DNA of 8,422 nt from Candidatus Helarchaeota archaeon (GCA_013375355.1 JABXJV010000391.1:1-8422), one strand, 5' to 3'. Numbered from the stretch's first letter, positions 1 through 6,059 are shown. Numbers and translations are program-made. Notes: generated by a model from the letters alone, not told the origin.

Positions 1-158
1 AGGGTGTTGCCCTCTATGGCGTTCGAGTCGTAGGTGTACTCTATCATCAGCTCATCCTTCAGCCTCGCCACCATCGCGGGGGAGAGGGGTCGATGTTCTT
101 CTAACCTTTTCTTTTTCTCGATTATCCGTCGGTGAATCCGCTCGTTTACGAGAGACAT
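1..158 (-). CDS. Fic-family AMP-transferase, N-terminal fragment (runs off the left edge)
   Basis: Only the first 52 codons lie in the window. The ATG at 158-156 opens a protein beginning MSLVNERIHRRIIEKKKRLE, a basic helix typical of archaeal Fic proteins, followed by the stretch EYTYDSNAIEGNT. That stretch carries the class II Fic self-inhibition signature (S/T)xxxE(G/N), here S-N-A-I-E-G; in studied Fic proteins its glutamate blocks the gamma-phosphate position of ATP and keeps the enzyme off. Fic enzymes transfer AMP, or another nucleotide moiety, to a hydroxyl of a target protein; the catalytic HPFxxGN loop would lie outside the window. GAGGGTGATG just upstream (170-161) resembles an archaeal ribosome site but sits very close to the start. 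This fragment is G+C-richer than the genes to its right and may be resident chromosome. Family assignment rests on the N-terminal signature alone. Confidence 0.8.
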   Translation of the reverse strand, partial: MSLVNERIHRRIIEKKKRLEEHRPLSPAMVARLKDELMIEYTYDSNAIEGNT

Positions 159-180
159 CGCATCACCCTCTGCGAATTAA

Positions 181-229
181 CCGATATAAAAATGTATCGG
201 ATAATGTAATTAAGTAAATTATCCGATAC
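181..229. repeat. Nested inverted repeats, operator or terminator candidate
   Basis: A perfect 12-base inverted repeat has arms GTATCGGATAAT (194-205) and ATTATCCGATAC (218-229) separated by 12 bases. A further CCGATA at 181-186 pairs with TATCGG at 195-200, making a second palindrome with an 8-base spacer. The sites lie between the ATPase stop and the Fic start and surround the TATA candidate, which suggests an operator. Read on the minus strand, a stem followed by ATTTTTATAT also fits a terminator. The stop codon of the ATPase-like ORF (219-221) is inside the right arm. Confidence 0.6.
184..192 (-). promoter_or_regulatory. TATA-box candidate for the Fic gene
   Basis: The minus strand reads TTTTTATAT, centred about 30 bases before the Fic ATG, a normal place for an archaeal TATA box serving a near-leaderless transcript. 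It lies between the CCGATA and TATCGG half-sites at 181-186 and 195-200, so a protein bound there would block TBP. The same T-rich run directly follows the hairpin at 194-229 on the minus strand and could instead be the T-tract of a terminator. Confidence 0.4.
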
Positions 230-872
230 TTTTAATATCGTTTATTGGACTACGGGCTTCATCAGCAAGAGATCGTAGGTTCGAGTATGTGTATTTTTCG
301 AAAGCTTGTTCCGCCCGTTCCTTCAGGATGTCGAAGGTTTGGTCTATCGTATAACTCGGGATCTTGATGATATTAGCGACGTTTGACTTTGCCTCTAGGT
401 TCAATCTCCTGTATGCATCGAAGCTTTCCGCTACAATAATTAAACCGAGCCCCAAACTCAAAATTCTGTTGATAGTCTCAACCTCTTTCAGACGTTCGAA
501 ATGGTCCAAACAAAGTATCATTCGATAGTCAAGGTGCCTTAGTCTCACCCTCAGTCTCTTTGTCAATTCGTAGTTGCTCTTACTCACTACTACCCTGTTC
601 AAGGCTCTGAGGGTCTCATGAAAGATTGCATTTGTCGTCTGATATAGAGAACAATCCATGTAGATTATTTTATCCTTCTTTGTTTCGTTGTGATTCAGGA
701 TGACACGCTTTAAGAGAAGGATTTTGCCAGAACCAATCGGTCCGTGTACAAACGTATTTACTAAACTTATGGATTTTACAAGTTGAGAGAACTCCTTCTC
801 TCTGTGTATAACTTTCTCTGGAATGTATAATTGCTTCAATATTCCAGGATTGGTTAAGATCTTTGAGACCAT
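219..872 (-). CDS. Orc1/Cdc6-like AAA+ ATPase, truncated and probably hydrolysis-deficient
   Basis: The 217-residue product matches the order of the AAA+ core of archaeal replication initiators. The entry segment is YIPEKVIHREKEF (about 16-28), where Orc1/Cdc6 proteins have a PEELPHRE-type motif. The P-loop is GPIGSGKI (44-51). A Walker-B-like strand follows, MILCLDHFE (118-126), then a sensor-1-like strand LGLIIVAES (142-150), and then IIKIPSYTIDQTFDILKERA (168-187), which resembles the segment after sensor 1 in Orc1. The protein stops in the lid helix (ADEARSPINDIKSIG) and lacks the winged-helix domain; full Orc1/Cdc6 proteins are about 380-420 residues. The P-loop ends in Ile instead of Thr/Ser, and Walker B has DH instead of DE, so ATP hydrolysis is doubtful. 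No ribosome site precedes the ATG. It could be a decayed initiator of an integrated element or a short ATPase family of its own. Confidence 0.72.
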   Translation of the reverse strand: MVSKILTNPGILKQLYIPEKVIHREKEFSQLVKSISLVNTFVHGPIGSGKILLLKRVILNHNETKKDKIIYMDCSLYQTTNAIFHETLRALNRVVVSKSNYELTKRLRVRLRHLDYRMILCLDHFERLKEVETINRILSLGLGLIIVAESFDAYRRLNLEAKSNVANIIKIPSYTIDQTFDILKERAEQAFEKYTYSNLRSLADEARSPINDIKSIG

Positions 873-942
873 GAATTTAAATTGAATGGAAGAAGAAAAT
901 AGGTTACGAGTGTGTAAATTTTCCGATTATTCCGAAAGAAAG

Positions 943-1395
943 TTAAATAATATTCTTCATTAATTCATCCTTAAAAGTTTCTCCTTCAGTTAATTTTATT
1001 TTACGATTATTGAATTTTGGATCATCAAAATTTAGATGTGCCCACCATGAAGGATATTCAAGATTATCATTTTCAAAAACTGCAATATAAATCGGCAATG
1101 TTGTTTTTCTATTAATGAGACGGTAATCTAAAGCATGTTTATCATTAAGATTATATTTTCTATCTTTGACTGATTGAGTCCATTTAACATCCACCCAACA
1201 AATATATGAATTGTTAGTTTTTAGATATAACTTAAAATCAGGTGGAAAAATGTTCTTCTCTGAATATTGTTTGAACATTTCTGGATGTGTGGTAACTTTA
1301 GGATCTGGGCCACGCCAATCTTCATATTCTAAAAACTTAAGATTTAATTCTAACCATTTTAAAAAATTCTCTTCGGATATAAACCATTCATACAT
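943..1395 (-). CDS. Small PD-(D/E)XK nuclease-fold protein (D-x-K type), second gene of a nuclease pair
   Basis: The protein has 150 residues. The core reads PPDF (51-54), a strand, then CWVDVKW (66-72), giving D53...D69-x-K71, a textbook PD-(D/E)XK active site with 15 residues between the acidic positions. A helix and a strand (LPIYIAVFE, 100-108) follow, as expected for the fold. The acidic N-terminal helix EENFLKWLE (8-16) may supply the helical glutamate. Fold members cut or bind DNA or RNA; the substrate is unknown. The ATG lies only 3 bases after the stop of the upstream gene, and its ribosome site AGGAGAGG is inside the end of that gene, so translation is probably coupled. Low complexity is absent and the length suits a minimal single-domain nuclease. 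I do not recognise the exact family. Confidence 0.75.
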   Translation of the reverse strand: MYEWFISEENFLKWLELNLKFLEYEDWRGPDPKVTTHPEMFKQYSEKNIFPPDFKLYLKTNNSYICWVDVKWTQSVKDRKYNLNDKHALDYRLINRKTTLPIYIAVFENDNLEYPSWWAHLNFDDPKFNNRKIKLTEGETFKDELMKNII

Positions 1396-1398
1396 AAC

Positions 1399-2058
1399 CT
1401 AACCTCTCCTGGTAAAATGCAAGTAATAATTCTGACCTCCGTACTTTCTTTCCTCATCATAAGATTTTATTATATCTAGTTCGACAGGAACTTTTTTACC
1501 TATACGTTCTTCCAAAATAGACGAAATAATATCTTCAAATAAAAAGACTTTTTCAACTTTTTCATACTTCCAAGGATCAGTTATTTCAATATTGTTCCGA
1601 GAAATATATTTAATTGTACGAGTCTTTTGAGTTTGTTTTCCTCCAAATGGTATATTGTAAACATCAATCAAGGTTGAATGGCGAGTAAAATCTCCATTGC
1701 GATGTGCTCGAATAAAATCCATTGTCCTTGTAAATGGAGTTAAAACATAGTAAGCCTCACTTGGGTTGAACCTACCTAATAAAACTTGTAACTGCGCCAC
1801 ATTCAAAGTAAATCTCGGGTGACCATCCGACCTCATAGATGGGCTCTTAAATTGAAATGCGATTGTGAAACCAAGTGGCAGACCCGCCATTATAGCGTCA
1901 AATCCAAGTTCACTCTCTATAGTTCTACTTGGCCCAATTATTGTAACGATGAAACGAGGGGACAATGAGCGTACTATTTCAGATAAAAAATTAATCTCGA
2001 TTGTCTTCTCTGATGTTTTATCGAGGCGATTCCAAATATGTCTAGGTATACCAAGCAT
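1399..2058 (-). CDS. PD-(D/E)XK nuclease-fold protein (Q-x-K type), first gene of a nuclease pair
   Basis: The protein has 219 residues. An N-terminal helix with glutamates (EKTIEINFLSEIVRSL, 17-32) precedes ELGFDAIMAG (50-59) and the strand TIAFQFKSP (65-73). The reading is E(21 or 27)...D54...Q69-x-K71, the Mrr/resolvase-like variant of the PD-(D/E)XK site in which Gln replaces the second acid. A helix (NVAQLQVLLGRF) and the strand EAYYVLTPF (101-109) follow in the right order. The C-terminal 80 residues are mixed helix and strand of unknown role. The protein is cotranscribed with the D-x-K protein downstream. The start is uncertain: the ATG at 2058 has no ribosome site and the in-frame codon two before it is a stop. 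A 49-codon ORF in another frame starts 65 bases upstream with an excellent ribosome site and runs into this gene. Nuclease fold is likely; function unknown. Confidence 0.7.
   Translation of the reverse strand: MLGIPRHIWNRLDKTSEKTIEINFLSEIVRSLSPRFIVTIIGPSRTIESELGFDAIMAGLPLGFTIAFQFKSPSMRSDGHPRFTLNVAQLQVLLGRFNPSEAYYVLTPFTRTMDFIRAHRNGDFTRHSTLIDVYNIPFGGKQTQKTRTIKYISRNNIEITDPWKYEKVEKVFLFEDIISSILEERIGKKVPVELDIIKSYDEERKYGGQNYYLHFTRRG
1403..1410 (-). promoter_or_regulatory. Ribosome binding site inside the preceding gene
   Basis: AGGAGAGG on the minus strand lies 7 bases before the ATG at 1395 and within the last codons of the preceding ORF (stop at 1401-1399). This fixes the start of the 150-residue protein and supports translational coupling of the two nuclease-like genes. 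Confidence 0.75.
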
Positions 2059-2123
2059 AATTTATCCCGATTAAATATATTTGTTGTATTTAAAAGAAAT
2101 CTAATTTCATTAACTGTTTTCAT
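1974..2123 (-). CDS. Possible 49-residue leader ORF overlapping the Q-x-K nuclease gene
   Basis: An ATG at 2123-2121 lies 8 bases after AGGAGGTGA, the strongest ribosome site in the window. The frame runs 49 codons (starting MKTVNEIRFLLNTTNIF) to a TAG at 1976-1974, overlapping the start of the 219-residue nuclease-like gene by 85 bases in another frame. The product resembles nothing I know. It may be a leader peptide that brings ribosomes to the nuclease start, the true N-terminus separated from the nuclease by a frameshift, or a relic of an older gene whose ribosome site survives. The site itself is strong; that the ORF makes a functional peptide is uncertain. Confidence 0.35.
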   Translation of the reverse strand: MKTVNEIRFLLNTTNIFNRDKLCLVYLDIFGIASIKHQRRQSRLIFYLK

Positions 2124-2130
2124 AGTGTAG

Positions 2131-2345
2131 CTCACCTCCTAAGGCGATGTAGCGGAAAGTCTGAGATATCGTTTAAGCGTCTGTGTTGGTTTTAGACCGT
2201 AAACGTTTACTACAGTCCTGTGAGTGGTCAGAAGCCGAAGAGGTGAGCGAAACGTCATGGAAACAGTGGAAGTAAGGCTCAGTCGAGTACAGCACAGGTA
2301 AACGGCGAGCGCGTTTGATCAAGTAAAATTGTTCTAATATCGCTT
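2131..2345. other. G+C-richer noncoding stretch with long-range base pairing (leader or structured RNA candidate)
   Basis: This stretch lies between the divergent nuclease operon and HEPN gene and is visibly richer in G+C than both. CGTTTA (2204-2209) plus CCTGTG (2217-2222) can pair with CACAGGTAAACG (2293-2304), giving 12 base pairs with one 7-base bulge around a 70-base insert. GTAAACGTTTAC (2199-2210) is a perfect palindrome that would compete with this fold. No ORF of useful length is present on either strand. On the minus strand it would be the leader of the nuclease operon; on the plus strand it could be an independent RNA. A remnant of a transposon end, such as an IS605-type tnpB 3' end with its guide RNA, is another reading that I cannot confirm. 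Confidence 0.4.
2132..2140 (-). promoter_or_regulatory. Strong ribosome binding site
   Basis: AGGAGGTGA on the minus strand closely matches the complement of the archaeal 16S rRNA 3' end and sits 8 bases before an ATG at 2123. No long ORF starts there: it serves only the 49-codon ORF that overlaps the nuclease pair. It shows that the transcript starting in the region to the right is, or recently was, translated from this point. Confidence 0.7.
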
Positions 2346-2346
2346 C

Positions 2347-2357
2347 AATTATAAACC
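2347..2357 (+). promoter_or_regulatory. TATA-box candidate for the HEPN gene
   Basis: AATTATAAACC lies about 95 bases before the ATG at 2446, which predicts a transcript start near 2380 and a leader of about 65 bases. A second AT-rich candidate, GTATTTATTG (2369-2378), would give a shorter leader. The gene has its own ribosome site, AAGGGGGA at 2433-2440, 5 bases before the ATG, consistent with a leadered mRNA. Confidence 0.4.
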
Positions 2358-2445
2358 TTGGAACTCAAGTATTTATTGCACTGCACGTTCAAAAAAAGAT
2401 GTCAACGAACAGACTAAGGAATAAATCAAAATAAGGGGGAGATCT

Positions 2446-3849
2446 ATGAAAAACAAAATGAAAAAATTCAGTGAGAAAGAGAAAAGGGATCTTTCTGATA
2501 AACTTTATCAGATTGCAGAGAGAAACGAATTAATATTCAAAAAAATGCTTGAAGAAGTTGGAGTTGATACATCAAAAATAAAAATTATTGATAGAGCCAA
2601 ATTTACTACAAAATATATTCCAGATGTACTTGAAGAATTATTGGAAAAATATGGACCCTCTAAAATCTTAATGGATGATGAAGATGTAAAAAATGAGGCA
2701 TTAGATCTCATACAAAGAAGGTTTCATGAAGATTTAGCAAAACAGATTGTTAAATCATGGAACATATACTATATATTGCGTCATTGTAAAATATTAGAAC
2801 CTTTGAAAATTGATGAAAGTGTTACATTAATACCGTTCAATGGGTGGTCTTGTAATGATTTTTTAGAGGTCATCGACAGATTATTTTATAAATCAGGACT
2901 GCCTGCATCACGACTTTCCGAAGAAATTTACGAAGAAATGAAAGAATATTTTAGAAAATTATATTCTGAAAAAAATCCAACAGGTTTACTTATATTTCAA
3001 GAAATAGAGGCTGAAACAGAAAAAGAAGTATATGATAAAACAAAAAATTATGCAGAAAATGTTTTATTATGTGTAAGTAATTTGACAAACTCCTCAATAG
3101 AAATAGGTGGATGGGTTGTAGAGGGAGTATTAAACGGTATTAAAAGAATTCATCCCACGATATATTTTCCATATTATAAACCAACATACATGATACCAAA
3201 AGGAATAGAAGAAGTTACAAAAAGAATTTTACAGAATGTAGATGAAAATCATTTATTAAAATTAGCTTTAAAATACGAAAATGAAGCTTTATATGAAAAT
3301 GAAGAAAAATTTAGAATACTTAAGCGATGGTCAGCTTTAGAATTTATAGCTGATGAATATTCTCAAAGAAGAACCACAAATGGAAAATTACTTACTAAGC
3401 ATGATATTCAAAAAATTACCACATATATTCAGACTATCTTAAACGATAAAAATCATTTTGAAATGACCTCAACGATAGAAGATAAAATAAGGACAAATGT
3501 ATCACAAATAAATTATAAAAAAGCAAAAGACAAGGTACGTGACCTAATGAATTGGGTAGGGCATCCAATTAAGACACTGGATGATGCAGAAAAAGATATT
3601 ATCGATGTGATTTACCAACATCGAAATTGTATTGTCCATAGAGGTGGATGCTATAAAAGTGATGAAAACATAAGGGAAGAATGCGAGGGACCGGCATATT
3701 GTAGAAAGTGTAAACTAGGTTTAAAGGAATTGAATGGTGAGTTAAGTCGCATTTTAACTAGAATTATTGGAAAATTTGTTAACGTAGAGTTTGAGTTTCA
3801 TTCTGAAATTCCAGAACATATTAAACGAATATTAACTAATGGTAAATGA
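2446..3849 (+). CDS. HEPN ribonuclease-like protein (ApeA-like layout) with a four-cysteine insert
   Basis: The protein has 467 residues. The C-terminal part is a HEPN domain. A helix with FRILKRWSALEFIADEY (289-305) recalls the tryptophan/LE helix of ApeA-type HEPN proteins. The catalytic signature is YQHRNCIVHRGG (390-401), with R393-x4-H398, the RNase motif of this superfamily. Directly after it come C402, C413, C419 and C422 (C-x10-C-x5-C-x2-C), which look like a zinc site, and then a final helix. The N-terminal 270 residues are mostly helical and unrecognised; by analogy with ApeA they could sense infection or regulate the RNase. HEPN proteins act as toxins or abortive-infection RNases that cut tRNA or mRNA. 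The gene is monocistronic: it is divergent from the nuclease operon and its stop is 6 bases from the end of the convergent gene. No antitoxin (MNT or other) lies next to it in the same direction. Confidence 0.75.
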   Translation: MKNKMKKFSEKEKRDLSDKLYQIAERNELIFKKMLEEVGVDTSKIKIIDRAKFTTKYIPDVLEELLEKYGPSKILMDDEDVKNEALDLIQRRFHEDLAKQIVKSWNIYYILRHCKILEPLKIDESVTLIPFNGWSCNDFLEVIDRLFYKSGLPASRLSEEIYEEMKEYFRKLYSEKNPTGLLIFQEIEAETEKEVYDKTKNYAENVLLCVSNLTNSSIEIGGWVVEGVLNGIKRIHPTIYFPYYKPTYMIPKGIEEVTKRILQNVDENHLLKLALKYENEALYENEEKFRILKRWSALEFIADEYSQRRTTNGKLLTKHDIQKITTYIQTILNDKNHFEMTSTIEDKIRTNVSQINYKKAKDKVRDLMNWVGHPIKTLDDAEKDIIDVIYQHRNCIVHRGGCYKSDENIREECEGPAYCRKCKLGLKELNGELSRILTRIIGKFVNVEFEFHSEIPEHIKRILTNGK

Positions 3850-3855
3850 TATTAT

Positions 3856-4776
3856 CTATTTATTGATGAATAGTGTTCCGTACTCCTCTCCCTTGTAGGT
3901 GATAATATAACCGGGTTCGATATTTAACCAATCTTGTAATCCAGGTTTACGATAACGGATAAGAGAGGGAATTTCCAATAAATAATGTTTACTGTACGAT
4001 AGAACCTGTTTCGGTTTCTTGAAAAAGAATGTCTCATATATTGGATTTTCAGCTTGAGGATTTGGTATAAAGATTAATTTCAATCCAGCAGTAATTTGAT
4101 TTGTTCCTGTCTCAAAAGTAATTAAAATAACACCACTTAAATCCCCATATTTTTTAGTCTTTAGTCTATTCAAGACATTTTGATATGCTTCAAACTCATT
4201 AATTTTCTCATACCTAATATCAACTACTGCGACTTTGTACTTTGAAGTTATTTTCTTTAACTGACTATAGCCTTTGCTCAAAGCATTCTTTGTCCTAAGC
4301 ATTGTTTGTTTATGAAAAATATCCAAGGAAAAATATAAAACTCCGAAGCTCACCTGGTGTGTTGTTGATACTTTGCGACGTTCTATTACGTAGGGTTGTA
4401 ATCCGTGTACTGATGAAGGTTGGAACACGACCTTGGCGAAGTATCCAAACCTATCAAGAATATCATCATAGAATTTTTGTGTCCAATAAGATACTATTCT
4501 ATTGTAATCAGCTGCGAAGGAGTATAGCGATTTTATCTCAAAAGCTATCGCCTTTCCATTTAATAATGCTTTAACGTCAGCTTCGGTCTCTACTTCAATA
4601 TCATAACATAATGATACCTCTAAAAGCTTCTCGATGAATGATAATGTTGAAAGAATTGAAAAATACCTATGGGGCCTTAGGATTAGAGAATTTGATTGGC
4701 ATTCGTTTAAGAACTTCGGTGAAAAGCGAACCCCAAGAGATTGCAATCTAATTATTCTGTTTTTTAGTAAGGTCAT
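3856..4776 (-). CDS. PD-(D/E)XK nuclease-like protein (E-x-K type) of unknown family
   Basis: The protein has 306 residues. After a helical N-terminus (SFIEKLLEVSLCYDIEVE, 46-63) comes ETEADVKALLNGKAIAFEIKS (63-83), which gives D67...E80-x-K82 across a beta hairpin, a standard PD-(D/E)XK site. E49 could be the helical glutamate. The following helix-strand expected by the fold (ALSKGYSQLKKITSKYKVAVVDIRY, 165-189) comes unusually late, after about 80 residues rich in aromatics, so the domain has a large insertion or a second domain is nested in it. The C-terminal 110 residues are strand-rich and unrecognised. The ATG has no clear ribosome site (GTAGGCGA abuts it), and an in-frame stop 12 codons upstream limits other starts. 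The gene converges on the HEPN gene with only 6 bases between stops. Nuclease fold is probable from the motif alone; function unknown. Confidence 0.6.
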   Translation of the reverse strand: MTLLKNRIIRLQSLGVRFSPKFLNECQSNSLILRPHRYFSILSTLSFIEKLLEVSLCYDIEVETEADVKALLNGKAIAFEIKSLYSFAADYNRIVSYWTQKFYDDILDRFGYFAKVVFQPSSVHGLQPYVIERRKVSTTHQVSFGVLYFSLDIFHKQTMLRTKNALSKGYSQLKKITSKYKVAVVDIRYEKINEFEAYQNVLNRLKTKKYGDLSGVILITFETGTNQITAGLKLIFIPNPQAENPIYETFFFKKPKQVLSYSKHYLLEIPSLIRYRKPGLQDWLNIEPGYIITYKGEEYGTLFINK

Positions 4777-4935
4777 TCGCCTACGTACAGCGTCTACTCC
4801 AGCCGATAATAATCACCTTCAACTACCACAATGATACAAACACCAACAAATAAGTTTTCGGCTAGGTATGACGAGCACAGATGTGAGGAGATTTTCAAAC
4901 CTTGCCAGGAAGTTAGAATGCTGAATTGCTGACAC

Positions 4936-4947
4936 AGCTGATCAGCT
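4936..4947. repeat. 12-base palindrome upstream of the Mrr-like gene
   Basis: AGCTGATCAGCT is a perfect palindrome 15 bases before the TATA candidate of the plus-strand gene at 5030. The position suits an operator or activator site. It may be chance, as no second copy was seen in the window. Confidence 0.3.
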
Positions 4948-4962
4948 AAAATAGGCCATTGC

Positions 4963-4972
4963 ATATTTTTAA
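4963..4972 (+). promoter_or_regulatory. TATA-box candidate for the Mrr-like gene
   Basis: ATATTTTTAA lies about 60 bases before the ATG at 5030, predicting a short leader that would include the weak ribosome site GTGAT (5020-5024). The 253-base region 4777-5029 holds this promoter, the palindrome next to it and presumably the promoter of the divergent gene. I see no convincing gene in it. Confidence 0.4.
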
Positions 4973-5029
4973 CCCGTGTAAGAGGAAGATAAATTCCCAA
5001 ATATGAGCGACAGTTAGATGTGATTTAAA

Positions 5030-5983
5030 ATGTTTGAAATTATAATGGAGGAAGATGAGCTCAAAGCAGTATTAGTGAATGGGAAAGAGTTAGAAATATT
5101 GGATTACAATGGCGCTTTTATAATTACTGAAGCTAGTCTGAGCGAGTTGGAAGATATACAAACAATTGATTTTCCGGACAACCTAATAATTCAAGTTCAC
5201 AGTACTGACGGCTTTGGTACTTATCTATTTCATGAGCTCCACATATCTAAAGATGGAGATGGAGTTTGTTTGAAATTTTTTTGTCATACACCCAACAAAT
5301 ATTGGGAAGGTAGATGGGGTCTTGCTACGTTTTTAGATGCTATAAGAAAACAGGCTGAATATATAGATGATATTGATGTAGGTAGTATTGAATTAGAAGA
5401 CGACTGGAAGAGATTAAGTCTGTTATTTTCTATAGAACCATCACAAAATTTAACAGAATGTATATTTAGTTCTGCGAAACAAATTAACAGTCTTATCAAA
5501 GAAGCAGAAGTAGCATTATCCGGTATGTCATGGAAAAAAGAATTCGAAACGAATGAACCATTATTTTGTACTGAAGTCCTGGCTCCTTTACTAAGAAGAA
5601 TGGGTTTTATTTCTGTAAGATATCGTCATGGTACAAAAGAGTATGGGAAAGATTTTACTTTTTCTGAATTAACTCCATTTGGACAACTAAGGCATTATGG
5701 GTTACAAGCAAAAACTGGAAATGTAAGTGGTGAAGTGAACTCTGAGATTGATGAAATACTGGGCCAAATGGAAGATGCTTTCTCTATGCCTTATTATGAA
5801 GTTGGTTCAAAAGAACCTAGATATATATCTGTGTTTATAATTGCAATTAGTGGTCGATATACAGAAAATGCAAAAGAGAAAATAGTCGAAAAAATGCCTA
5901 AAGGAGTAATAGGTTCAGTTTACTTTCTTGATAGAGAAGCTATTATAGAACTAATCGAGCGATATTGGTTATTAAAAGAATAG
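5030..5983 (+). CDS. Mrr-like restriction endonuclease-fold protein with an unknown N-terminal domain
   Basis: The protein has 317 residues. The C-terminal half (about 172-315) follows the Mrr/restriction-endonuclease-like order. The helix with E182 (FCTEVLAPLLRRMGF, 179-193) is followed by the strand and turn HGTKEYGKDFTF (200-211) with D208, then GLQAKTG (224-230) with Q226-A-K228, then the strand ISVFIIAISGRY (266-277), and a final helix DREAIIELIERYW (301-313). E...D...QxK is the variant PD-(D/E)XK site of Mrr proteins, which cut modified or foreign DNA. The N-terminal 170 residues are acidic, begin with beta-rich sequence, contain NKYWEGRWG (89-97), and match no domain I know; they may recognise the target. 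The gene stands alone on its strand. A T8 run (5997-6004) just after the stop is a likely terminator. No methylase is present in the window, so a classic restriction-modification pair is not supported. Confidence 0.78.
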   Translation: MFEIIMEEDELKAVLVNGKELEILDYNGAFIITEASLSELEDIQTIDFPDNLIIQVHSTDGFGTYLFHELHISKDGDGVCLKFFCHTPNKYWEGRWGLATFLDAIRKQAEYIDDIDVGSIELEDDWKRLSLLFSIEPSQNLTECIFSSAKQINSLIKEAEVALSGMSWKKEFETNEPLFCTEVLAPLLRRMGFISVRYRHGTKEYGKDFTFSELTPFGQLRHYGLQAKTGNVSGEVNSEIDEILGQMEDAFSMPYYEVGSKEPRYISVFIIAISGRYTENAKEKIVEKMPKGVIGSVYFLDREAIIELIERYWLLKE

Positions 5984-5993
5984 AATAAGGTTG

Positions 5994-6004
5994 TTATTTT
6001 TTTT
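5994..6004 (+). terminator. T-tract terminator after the Mrr-like gene
   Basis: TTATTTTTTTT begins 11 bases after the stop of the plus-strand gene. Archaeal RNA polymerase terminates at such T-runs without needing a hairpin. An A5 run just beyond it (6006-6010) provides a weaker T-run on the minus strand for the convergent STAND gene. Confidence 0.55.
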
Positions 6005-6011
6005 GAAAAAT

Positions 6012-6059
6012 AGACCCGCTACGAATTTATTACGAATAATATTAGGCTCACCATATATT
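6012..6059. repeat. Imperfect direct repeat, left copy flanking the STAND gene
   Basis: This 48-base unit, starting AGACCCGCTACGAA, matches 8309-8356 without gaps at 34 of 48 positions. The first 27 bases match at 23 positions, the next 6 at none, and the last 15 (GGCTCACCATATATT against GGCCCGCCATCGATT) at 11. The copies lie just beyond the two ends of the 6096-8069 gene and are in the same orientation. They may be ends of a mobile cassette, divergent attachment sites or a dispersed archaeal repeat. Confidence 0.5.

Noticed and set aside
1211..1402. 63-codon plus-strand ORF
   Set aside because: It is antisense to the D-x-K nuclease gene, which has a strong motif and ribosome site; shadow ORF.
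2258..2302. C-terminus of a tnpB gene (short frame METVEVRLSRVQHR, then stop)
   Set aside because: The frame is open for only about 25 codons, the zinc-finger and RuvC motifs are absent, and the resemblance to tnpB tails is from memory only. Kept as one possible reading of the region, not as a feature.
2199..2304. RNase P or SRP RNA
   Set aside because: GCGGAAAGTC resembles one RNase P element, but the other conserved segments were not found, and no SRP core motif is present.
4794..5000. 68-codon minus-strand ORF in the intergenic region
   Set aside because: It starts at TTG without a ribosome site, overlaps both promoter regions and looks like no protein family; chance ORF.
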